Made by a program: the position numbers and the translations under genes. The notes under the pieces were generated by a model. The model ran no database searches and was not told where the DNA came from. It saw only the letters and a list, made by a program, of their open reading frames with translations. Positions 1 through 5,615 of a stretch of 6,477 nucleotides of DNA are shown piece by piece. Source of the DNA: Candidatus Amesbacteria bacterium (GTDB taxonomy: Bacteria; Patescibacteriota; Microgenomatia; CAZETR01; Amesbacteraceae); assembly GCA_030681075.1 (NCBI GenBank), contig JAUXUE010000055.1, forward strand, positions 1-6,477. The letters run 5' to 3'. The first letter of the stretch is position 1, and each line of letters begins with the position of its first letter.

Positions 1-798
1 TTCTATAGCCAGAGCCTTGGTAATTACCTCAAGCCAAGGGGTAAGATCCCGGTCTTCGAGCTTTCGGGATTGATTGGATACTTGCATCAAAGCTCCAAAA
101 TATTCGTCAGCGTGTTTATCGAAATATTCCTCAAGGGCAAATAATCTTTTGATGTCATAGCCCTCGGAAAAGAGTACCAGAGTAGCCAGGGCACGAGCTG
201 TCCTGCCGTTACCTTCCACAAAAGGGTGAATAGCGGCCAACACATAATGAGTGATTGCCGCTCTCAGGACTGGGTGTTCTTTACGGCCATATTCAGAATT
301 GAGAAAGCGCAAAAAATCGTCTATCAAAAAAGGCACTTCAATAAAAGTCGGCGGTCTAAAGCCGATTTCGCCGGTCACCGAATTTTTGAGGACGACTGCA
401 GTCTCACGAAATTCACCCACCTGGTTGTCTGGAATAATTTTGTCAGTTACCAATTTGTGCAAATCTTGTAATATCTCCCGGCTATAGACCAGATTTGTCT
501 TATCATCGGCCAGTTTTTCAATATAGTCTAGGACTTTTCGATAATTTATGATCTCTTGGATATCCCGATCACGAGCGACAATTTCTCCCCCCTCGAGAAT
601 TATTTTAGCCTGAGACAGAGTCAGGTCATTTCCTTCCAGAGCTGTGCCATAATGGACGACCCGGACTCTGGCATCATCCTGAAATCTGGCTTCCCAAGAT
701 GGGATTAGGGGGGCATTTTCTATGACCTCGCGGGCAGCCTCCACTTGGCCAATTTGCCTCAAAATCGTCGTTGTGATTGTGTACTTGGGTATATACAT
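1..798 (-). CDS. Fic domain protein (probable AMPylase/nucleotidyltransferase), 3' end outside window
   Basis: A reading frame stays open for 266 codons from an ATG at 798 to the left window edge. The Fic active-site motif HPFVEGNGRTAR begins at residue 191 (positions 228-193) and matches HPFx(D/E)GNGRxxR, with the catalytic His and the phosphate-binding GNGR loop both present. Family knowledge: Fic enzymes transfer a nucleotide (usually AMP) from a nucleoside triphosphate to a target protein hydroxyl. An upstream GTALEGN segment (residues 51-57) sits where N-terminally autoinhibited (class II) Fic proteins carry (S/T)xxxE(G/N), so Glu55 is the likely inhibitory residue. No separate antitoxin gene is visible upstream. 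An in-frame ATG at 810 is an alternative start, and neither start has a clear Shine-Dalgarno. The gene looks richer in G+C than the neighbouring GT2 gene: 34 of 60 bases at 181-240 against 12 of 60 at 1201-1260. The C-terminal part, often a winged helix in this family, lies outside the window. Target and role are unknown. Confidence 0.93.
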   Translation of the reverse strand, partial: MYIPKYTITTTILRQIGQVEAAREVIENAPLIPSWEARFQDDARVRVVHYGTALEGNDLTLSQAKIILEGGEIVARDRDIQEIINYRKVLDYIEKLADDKTNLVYSREILQDLHKLVTDKIIPDNQVGEFRETAVVLKNSVTGEIGFRPPTFIEVPFLIDDFLRFLNSEYGRKEHPVLRAAITHYVLAAIHPFVEGNGRTARALATLVLFSEGYDIKRLFALEEYFDKHADEYFGALMQVSNQSRKLEDRDLTPWLEVITKALAIE

Positions 799-808
799 AT
801 TTACGGTC

Positions 809-898
809 ATTCGATAGGCATTCAGTAGTCATTCGTAGTCATACAATTGTAACTATTGTATGCCAATCGTATGCCCATTGTATGCCAACTGCATGACA
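809..898. repeat. Degenerate 11-bp repeat array upstream of fic
   Basis: Four contiguous 11-bp units lie at 855-865, 866-876, 877-887 and 888-898 (ATTGTATGCCA, ATCGTATGCCC, ATTGTATGCCA, ACTGCATGACA). The first and third are identical. A related group precedes them: ATTCGATAGGC at 809-819, ATTCAGTAGTC at 820-830 and ATTCGTAGTC (10 bp) at 831-840. Between the groups is a perfect 10-bp palindrome, TACAATTGTA (842-851), and an inverted pair ATACAAT/ATTGTAT at 841-847 and 855-861. The period is close to one helical turn, so protein-binding sites would fall on one DNA face. The array covers nearly all of the spacer and just reaches the alternative fic start at 810. It could be an operator for fic or simply a slippage-generated minisatellite; the sequence does not decide. 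Confidence 0.7.
838..866 (-). promoter_or_regulatory. Weak candidate sigma70-type promoter for fic
   Basis: On the minus strand TTGGCA (866-861; five of six to TTGACA) is followed after 17 bases by TATGAC (843-838; four of six to TATAAT). This would place transcription start near 831, about 20-33 bases before the fic start codons. Both boxes lie inside the repeat array, so the match may be an accident of repeat composition. It is the best-spaced pair I found in this gap. Confidence 0.25.
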
Positions 899-927
899 AT
901 ATTATTAATGCGTTTATATTACGGTAA
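899..927. other. Short AT-rich remainder of the fic-GT2 spacer
   Basis: Between the GT2 stop codon and the repeat array there are only 29 AT-rich bases. I see no stable hairpin with a T-run in them, so there is no visible intrinsic terminator separating the upstream operon from fic. Read-through into fic is therefore possible. Confidence 0.5.
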
Positions 928-1602
928 TTATGCGTTAAATGCAAATTTAATCTTTAGTAAAGTGATGATTGAATTTAAATATCTTCTTATATCTGTATCG
1001 GCAATCACATTAGCGATCAAGTTAAGCCCTATTTTTAGATCGTACTTACTTCTAATAAACTGCTCAGATAGGTAGGTATCGTCACATGGATAACGCATTT
1101 TCAATTGCTCCAAACCCCCAACTTCGTTATAAACCTTCTTGGAAAATACAGCATTACAGCCCCAATATTGAAACATCCAACGAAATATTCCATAAGAAAC
1201 AAAATTAAAAAAGACAAAAATGTTTATCAAAAAATTTTTATCTCGAAAATAACATCGACCAGACAAGCAGGCTAAATTTTTATTTTTAGTAAATTCTCTT
1301 TTGGCAGTCTCGACCCAATTTGGTGCGATTATACTATCTACGTCAATCGTCCCGATCAGGTCCGATGTTACCAGTGCATAGCCAGTTTTTCTAGCAAATT
1401 CTATCCCCTGGTGTTTTTCTTTTACCAAAATTATATTGAGTTTTTTAGAGTATCTTTTGACATCGTGGTACGATCCATCGGTCGAATTATTGTCGACAAA
1501 TACCACTTCGTCTGGTGGAATTGTTTGGTTTAGTATTGCTTTAAAACAACTCTTGATATAGTGCTTATCATTAAAACAGGGGATGACAATTGATAGTGTC
1601 AT
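928..1602 (-). CDS. Family 2 glycosyltransferase (GT-A fold)
   Basis: This 224-residue protein begins SIVIPCFN, the first strand of the GT2 nucleotide-sugar-binding domain. It has FVDNNSTDGS (residues 35-44), the metal-binding DxD as DVD (87-89), WGCNAVFSKKVYNEVGG (147-163) for the acceptor side, and a CDDTYLSEQF segment (173-182) in the place of the catalytic-base (E/D)D motif. All core GT2 features are therefore present. Family role: transfer of a sugar from a nucleotide donor to a glycan or lipid carrier at the inner face of the membrane. A hydrophobic, aromatic-rich stretch (about 124-145) may lie against the membrane, but there is no clear multi-pass tail. The start codon overlaps the recF stop in ATGA, which implies translational coupling. 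Base composition is notably AT-rich compared with its neighbours, a hint of separate ancestry. Donor and acceptor cannot be named. Confidence 0.92.
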   Translation of the reverse strand: MTLSIVIPCFNDKHYIKSCFKAILNQTIPPDEVVFVDNNSTDGSYHDVKRYSKKLNIILVKEKHQGIEFARKTGYALVTSDLIGTIDVDSIIAPNWVETAKREFTKNKNLACLSGRCYFRDKNFLINIFVFFNFVSYGIFRWMFQYWGCNAVFSKKVYNEVGGLEQLKMRYPCDDTYLSEQFIRSKYDLKIGLNLIANVIADTDIRRYLNSIITLLKIKFAFNA

Positions 1603-2543
1603 AATCGTATCAGATTACAATCTGTCAAGTTGGGAAGTAAATGTTCATCGGCCGTGGTGGCTATCACCTGACCCTCATAATCGTTGACTAATTTCATTAC
1701 TTCTTCGCGGTGATGATGATCCAGCTCGGAAAAGATATCATCAAGCAACAAGAGTGGCTGACCACCCAAATATTCAATTTCTTGTTGTTTCAATTTTAAT
1801 ACTGACATTCTTTGTTGGCCACGGGATCCGTATTTTGAGACATCGCGGTCTTGATACAAAACCTGAAAATCATCTCGGTGTGGTCCTACCAAAGTCGTTG
1901 CTGAAGCTACCTCTTCTATTTCATATTGCTTCAATCTTTCTACAGTTACTATACTTTTGTCATAAATAGTTGGTAATGCCTGGAGATATTTTTGTCGTGC
2001 CAGTGTCAGATACTCTCCGTCTTTTATTAGCAAGTGATCCCAGAAATAGAGCTGGTGTCTTTGAGCTAGTCCATCGCGGATAAGTGACAATAGTTTGTTT
2101 CTTTGCCGCAAACCTTTTTCGTATGAAATGAGGCAACGTCTATATTCCCGGTCAGTTTGAGTAATGACAAAATCCAGATAACGCCTTCTATATCCAGGAG
2201 ATCCTGACACTAATTCCATATCTTGAGGGGCAAACAATACTGCCCGCATATTTCCCACAAAATCAATCAATCTTCTGGGAATCCCATTCACTTCAAACTT
2301 TTTTCTATCAGTAATTGTAACTTGTAAATTTTCCGAACTTACAATTGAAAATTGTTGACCATAAGAAATCATTTCAGCATCGTCGTCGGGCCGGAAACTT
2401 TTGCCTGTCGCTAGCAATTATATTGCCTCTAGGAGGTTACTCTTACCTACTCCATTGTTTCCAATGACAATATTATTTTTTTCAAACACAAACTCTGTTT
2501 TTGGATAATTACGGAAATTTGTAAGAGATATTTTATTTATCAT
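1599..2543 (-). pseudogene. recF: RecF recombination/repair ATPase, interrupted by an in-frame TAA at codon 42
   Basis: Translation from the ATG at 2543 gives an RecF N-terminus: MINKISLTNFRNY and the Walker A loop GNNGVGKSN (residues 28-36), then LLEAI. Codon 42 is TAA (2420-2418), and the frame resumes with LLATGKSFR, a typical RecF continuation in which the missing position is normally an aromatic residue (Tyr). The remaining 272 codons are intact. They contain TLVGPHRDDF, the ABC signature SRGQQR (residues 240-245) and Walker B LLLLDDIFSELD (264-275). Family role: an SMC-like ATPase that binds gapped DNA and helps RecO/RecR load RecA. At 314 codons it is somewhat shorter than usual (about 360). 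The ATG overlaps the mutM stop (ATGA) and the recF stop overlaps the GT2 start. A TTG directly follows the TAA and could allow reinitiation, but that product would lack Walker A. Options are recent nonsense mutation, sequencing or assembly error, or read-through. TAA ends other genes here, so recoding is unlikely. Confidence 0.9.
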
Positions 2544-3274
2544 ATTTGGCATTTGTGGCAATAATATGTCCCTCTACCCCCCAAGACTATTTTTTCAATT
2601 TTAGTTTTACACCGCAGGCAGGGTAAATTATTGCGTTTATAGACTCGGATATGGTCTTGGTAAGTCCCGCCCTTGCCATGTGCATCCACATAATCAGATA
2701 TCGATGTTCCGCCATATTTTATCCCCTCTCTTAATACAAGCTTGATTTTTGATAGCAATAATGAGATTTGTTTTTCTTGGAGCTTGTGGCTTGGGGTTTG
2801 AGGATTGATCTGGGCTTCCCACAGCGCATCATTAGCATAGATATTCCCCACCCCAGCAATTAGTGTCTGATCCATGATTGCAATTTTAATCGGTTTCTTA
2901 AGCTTCCCAAGTAACCTAAGAAACCCAAGAGTTGTTATTTTAAGAGCGTCTTCTCCAAGGGTAAACTCCGGATTTATCTTCACCCAACCAAACTTCCTCA
3001 TGTCATTAAAATACAATGTTCCACCTGAGAGGTGGAACACCGCGCGGGTGTGTTTTGTGGGCAGTCCTCCATAAATAAGCTGTCCTGTCATTTTGAAATG
3101 GAAGCCTAAGTCTAAGTTTGGGCCAAAGTTAATCAGGAGAACTTTCCCCATTCTCCTTACTTCTTGTACTTCTTTTCCCTCTATTTCCTTCAGGTCACTT
3201 TTTATACAAATCTGCCCAACCAAAACTTTTTGTAGTTGCAGTTTGACCGTTTCTATTTCAGGTAGTTCCGGCAT
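2540..3274 (-). CDS. mutM: Formamidopyrimidine-DNA glycosylase (Fpg/MutM)
   Basis: Bifunctional glycosylase/AP lyase that removes 8-oxoguanine and ring-opened purines. The start is set at the ATG at 3274 because it gives MPELPEIE, and Fpg needs Pro2 at the mature N-terminus as nucleophile and Glu3 for catalysis. The frame continues upstream to a TTG at 3310, which would bury that Pro. Visible landmarks are RRMGK with catalytic Lys44, HFKMTG (DNA-inserting Met), NDMRKFGW, the helix-two-turn-helix region MDQTLIAGVGNIYAN, GGTSISDYVDAHGKGG, and a C-terminal zinc finger CLRC...CHKC with the GGRGTYYC Arg. At 244 residues it is shorter than the E. coli enzyme (about 269). The loss is mainly between residues 10 and 40, since the catalytic Lys is at 44 rather than about 57. 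It follows the DUF559 gene after 4 bases and overlaps recF by ATGA, so it belongs to the same coupled repair group. Confidence 0.96.
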   Translation of the reverse strand: MPELPEIETVKLQLQKVLVGQICIKSDLKEIEGKEVQEVRRMGKVLLINFGPNLDLGFHFKMTGQLIYGGLPTKHTRAVFHLSGGTLYFNDMRKFGWVKINPEFTLGEDALKITTLGFLRLLGKLKKPIKIAIMDQTLIAGVGNIYANDALWEAQINPQTPSHKLQEKQISLLLSKIKLVLREGIKYGGTSISDYVDAHGKGGTYQDHIRVYKRNNLPCLRCKTKIEKIVLGGRGTYYCHKCQI

Positions 3275-3278
3275 ATGA

Positions 3279-3656
3279 TCAGATTCTACCATTTCCCCTC
3301 GCCTTTCCAAGGAGAGGGGTAGGGGTGAGGTTTAACCCAATTACGTTTAATACCGTTAACAAGTCATTTCTTGCTTGACCACCCCAAAATCGAATCATCC
3401 TTATTCCCAATGATACTATAAACTTCTTACGAAATTCGACATAACTTTTTCGGGTTTTATGTACTGAACCATCTACTTCAATCGCTAATTTATATTTGGG
3501 ACAATAAAAATCAACTATATATTCTGATACCGAATATTGCCTTCTAAATTTAACCCCGAGTTTATTATTTCTTAGTTCTTCCCACAATATTTCTTCCTCA
3601 ATGGTTTGATCTTGGCGTAATTTTCTTCTTCGATACTTTAGATTTAAAACATTCAT
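3279..3656 (-). CDS. DUF559 endonuclease-like protein (PD-(D/E)xK/Vsr-like fold)
   Basis: The 125-residue protein matches the DUF559 pattern: LRQDQTIEEEILWEELRNN near the N-terminus, then KFRRQYSVSEYIVDFYCP (residues 36-53), KLAIEVDGSVH (56-66) and MIRFWGG. Asp49 and the Glu60/Asp62 pair fall where this restriction-endonuclease-like family places its metal ligands. Members are found as solitary small genes in many bacteria; no biochemical role is securely assigned, and DNA nicking or repair is inferred from the fold. The gene starts 11 bases after the GT4 stop, preceded by a purine-rich AAGAAG. The last 15 or so residues (LTPTPLLGKARGNGRI) do not look like the family: they are read from a G/C-rich palindromic repeat at 3295-3330, so the native C-terminus was probably extended or replaced. 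The stop is 4 bases before the mutM ATG, in keeping with coupling. Confidence 0.88.
   Translation of the reverse strand: MNVLNLKYRRRKLRQDQTIEEEILWEELRNNKLGVKFRRQYSVSEYIVDFYCPKYKLAIEVDGSVHKTRKSYVEFRKKFIVSLGIRMIRFWGGQARNDLLTVLNVIGLNLTPTPLLGKARGNGRI
3295..3330. repeat. G/C-rich palindromic interspersed repeat at the DUF559-mutM junction
   Basis: On the plus strand CCCCTC (3295-3300) pairs with GAGGGG (3314-3319), and after one mismatch CCTT (3302-3305) pairs with AAGG (3309-3312), leaving a 3-base loop. This is followed by AGGGGTGAGG up to 3330. The same kind of element, with a CCTCACCCC-CCCCTCTCC core, is familiar to me as an interspersed repeat in unrelated bacterial genomes; this is memory, not a search. 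No T-run follows the hairpin on either strand, so it is not a typical terminator. It is translated here as the end of the DUF559 protein. Confidence 0.65.
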
Positions 3657-3667
3657 TATCTTCTTAT

Positions 3668-4765
3668 TTAGATTATGTTAGTCACCACTTCTTTTATTTT
3701 CTTAACAAAGTTTTCTTTCGAGAATTTCTTAACAGAATTAATAATATATTTTCTGTCCCATTTTATTCTCTCAAATTTATCTACTGCTTTCTGGAGTGTC
3801 TCTGGTGTCAATTCATCGAAGAACACACCATTTTTATTCTCGACCACTGTTTCCAAATATCCCCCACCCCTAAAGGCTATCACTGGCATCCCAAAGGCCA
3901 TTGGTTCTATGGTTGACATTCCAAAATCTGCATCAGTTTCCAAAGCTAAAAATCCTTTGGCTTCAGAAAAAAGCCTTGTCCTCTCCTGATCACTCACCTC
4001 GCCCAAATATTCCACAGTTTTTCCTTTTATTCTGGCAGCAATTTCTTCCCCAGCTTTATTTATGGGTCGTCCTGCCACTTTTAATTTAAACCCATATTTA
4101 TTAGCAGCTGCTACAGCCACATCAATATTTTTTGTTCCAATAATTCTACTTACAATTAAATAATAATCTTTTCTATTTATTGGGATTTGAGATTTGAGAT
4201 TTGGGATTTCAATAGGTGGATATATCACTACACTTTCTCTACGATAGAATTTGGAAATTCTCTCTGCTACATTTTTTGAATTAGCGATAAACAAATGCGG
4301 TCTTTGGGCAAAAGCAAAATCCACCATCAATAATATATGATTGGCTATGGCTGAGATTGGCCGCCAATACCATTTGTTTCGTTCTTTGGTCGCAGTCTCA
4401 TAGCCATAGAGAAATCGCGGTGGTGTATGACAATAAGTCACAAGTTTTGTCTTGGGTCCAATCTTGACCCCATTTGGAAAATAGCCACCAGTTTGGGACA
4501 CTATCACCAAATCATATTCAGACAGATCGAAAGACATAAAAAATAATGGAGATAATATAGTGTAATATGATATGAATTTTGGTAGAAATGGCAGATATTT
4601 ACCCCAGCTTTCTATTACATTATTTATTTTGAATTCCCCCCAAAATTTGGGAAAAGCGTAAGCTGTATACACAGGAGCCTCTGGAAACATTTCTTGGAGA
4701 GCCATCAGCACCCGCTCAGCCCCACCTATTTCCTTAAAATAATCGTGGACGAGAGCTATCTTCAT
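3668..4765 (-). CDS. Family 4 glycosyltransferase (GT-B fold)
   Basis: The 365-residue protein opens with MKIALVHDYF and the glycine-rich GGAERVL loop (residues 14-20) of the GT-B N-terminal domain. The C-terminal donor domain starts near YLIVSRIIGTKN, in which Arg207 and Lys212 form the R-x4-K diphosphate-binding pair. It continues through LGEVSDQE and ADFGMSTIEPMAFGMPVIA (279-297). That last segment is the EX7E region; the second Glu (287) is kept, but the first position is Ala279. Family role: retaining transfer of a sugar, often mannose in related proteins, onto a lipid-linked or polysaccharide acceptor. YCHTPPRFLYGY (111-122) is typical of mannosyltransferase-like members. The linker between the two domains (about 186-195) is encoded by a 7-bp tandem repeat. 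The start lies 32 bases inside the upstream exonuclease frame. There is no signal peptide. Exact substrate cannot be told. Confidence 0.93.
   Translation of the reverse strand: MKIALVHDYFKEIGGAERVLMALQEMFPEAPVYTAYAFPKFWGEFKINNVIESWGKYLPFLPKFISYYTILSPLFFMSFDLSEYDLVIVSQTGGYFPNGVKIGPKTKLVTYCHTPPRFLYGYETATKERNKWYWRPISAIANHILLMVDFAFAQRPHLFIANSKNVAERISKFYRRESVVIYPPIEIPNLKSQIPINRKDYYLIVSRIIGTKNIDVAVAAANKYGFKLKVAGRPINKAGEEIAARIKGKTVEYLGEVSDQERTRLFSEAKGFLALETDADFGMSTIEPMAFGMPVIAFRGGGYLETVVENKNGVFFDELTPETLQKAVDKFERIKWDRKYIINSVKKFSKENFVKKIKEVVTNII
4182..4209. repeat. Heptanucleotide tandem repeat inside the GT4 gene
   Basis: Four contiguous 7-bp units fit G(G/A)GATTT: GGGATTT at 4182-4188, GAGATTT at 4189-4195, GAGATTT at 4196-4202 and GGGATTT at 4203-4209. 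In the coding direction this reads AAATCCC/AAATCTC and encodes EIPNLKSQIP (residues 186-195) in the linker between the two Rossmann domains. One unit more or less would shift the reading frame, while three would not. Confidence 0.85.
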
Positions 4766-5615
4766 CAGTTGATTTTACCGCAACTCTCCTAATTAAGCTC
4801 TTGTAGCCCAACTCTAGTAATACTTCCGTAATCTTTGAGGCACTAGGCACTTGGCACTTGGCAATAGTAAATGTAAACGGAACATCACACTTTATTGTCG
4901 CCAGTCTCTTGGACAACTCCCCGTTCTCATAGCCATCAATGATTTTTTTATTTCCGGATTTATTGACAATGTCTTCAAAACTTCCAAACTCTTGGATCAA
5001 TTTTATTGCCCCCACCGGCCCAATCCCCGGAACACCAGGATAATTGTCACTACTGTCCCCCACCAATGCCTTGTAATCAATGACTTGCGACGGCAGTATT
5101 CCCAATCTTTCTTTGACTTTGTCAGAATCCACGACTGTCATATCCGAAATTCCCTTAAAGGACATATACAAATTCACTTGGTCGTTTACCAATTGCATCA
5201 GATCGCGGTCACCAGTAATAATAATTACCCCTGTGTCCTTGATCTCCTGTGCCTGTGCCCCTATTGTGCCAATTACGTCATCCGCTTCAAATCCTTCCAG
5301 CTGAAACACGGGAACACTAAGCAACTGAAAAACTTGTTTCAATTTTTCGATCATGCTCCAGATATCTTCTGATATTTGCCGGTCTTTCTCGCGGTTGGCT
5401 TGGTAGCCCACATACATCAGATTTCGGAAAGTGGGACTAGGGTGATCAAAGACAATCGCTAGATGGGTGGGCTGTAAGTCCTCGATTGACTTTAAAAGTA
5501 TCGATAAAAATCCATAAACTCCAGCTGTCGCTTCCCCACTTCTGTTTCGCCAATCCGGCAGGGCATAATAAGCTCGGTGTAAAACGGAATTGCCATCGAG
5601 AATTAAGAGTTTCAT
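4734..5615 (-). CDS. Stand-alone 5'-3' exonuclease (PolA N-terminal / flap endonuclease family)
   Basis: This 293-residue protein corresponds to the 5' nuclease domain of DNA polymerase I, without the polymerase domain. The metal-binding acidic residues are visible: LLILDGNS (Asp7), IVFDHPSPTFR (Asp57, Arg64), EGFEADDVIG (Glu110, Asp112, Asp113), ITGDRDLMQL (Asp136, Asp138) and LVGDSSDNYPGVPGIGP (Asp187, Asp190), the last entering the helix-3-turn-helix that grips DNA. Expected role: removing RNA primers and 5' flaps during Okazaki fragment maturation and excision repair. The family core ends near GYKSLIRR (residue 277); the 16-residue tail (278-293) overlaps the GT4 start and lacks family character. 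A 7-bp tandem repeat encodes residues around 251-259 (IAKCQVPSA). The ATG overlaps the ftsH stop as ATGA. A full polA, or a separate polymerase gene, may exist elsewhere in the genome. Confidence 0.95.
   Translation of the reverse strand: MKLLILDGNSVLHRAYYALPDWRNRSGEATAGVYGFLSILLKSIEDLQPTHLAIVFDHPSPTFRNLMYVGYQANREKDRQISEDIWSMIEKLKQVFQLLSVPVFQLEGFEADDVIGTIGAQAQEIKDTGVIIITGDRDLMQLVNDQVNLYMSFKGISDMTVVDSDKVKERLGILPSQVIDYKALVGDSSDNYPGVPGIGPVGAIKLIQEFGSFEDIVNKSGNKKIIDGYENGELSKRLATIKCDVPFTFTIAKCQVPSASKITEVLLELGYKSLIRRVAVKSTDEDSSRPRLF
4839..4866. repeat. Heptanucleotide tandem repeat inside the exonuclease gene
   Basis: Four contiguous 7-bp units: GGCACTA at 4839-4845, GGCACTT at 4846-4852, GGCACTT at 4853-4859 and a decayed GGCAATA at 4860-4866. 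In the coding direction the unit is AAGTGCC and gives AKCQVPSA, in a loop before the last helices of the nuclease domain. It differs in sequence from the heptad in the GT4 gene but has the same period and copy number. Confidence 0.82.

Noticed and set aside
855..898. CRISPR array or plasmid-type iteron origin
   Set aside because: There are no unique spacers between units, no cas genes, no replication initiator gene, and the units are only 11 bp; a CRISPR is excluded and an origin is unsupported.
1599..2417. A separate, intact 272-residue recF starting at TTG 2417
   Set aside because: It would lack the Walker A loop, which is present in the same frame just upstream, so it is the rear part of an interrupted gene rather than a proper gene.
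2418..2420. Stop-codon recoding (TAA as a sense codon) as an explanation for the recF stop
   Set aside because: TAA ends the exonuclease, GT4 and GT2 genes and TGA ends the others, so the standard bacterial code applies.
2892..2925. Perfect 9-bp inverted repeat (GGTTTCTTA ... TAAGAAACC) with a 16-base loop inside mutM
   Set aside because: It lies in a normally conserved coding segment encoding a Leu/Lys-rich helix, has no T-run, and is best explained by codon content rather than as a terminator or attenuator.
3295..3319. Possible intrinsic terminator between the DUF559 gene and mutM
   Set aside because: The hairpin is strong, but neither strand has a T-run after it, and the downstream genes are tightly coupled and need read-through.
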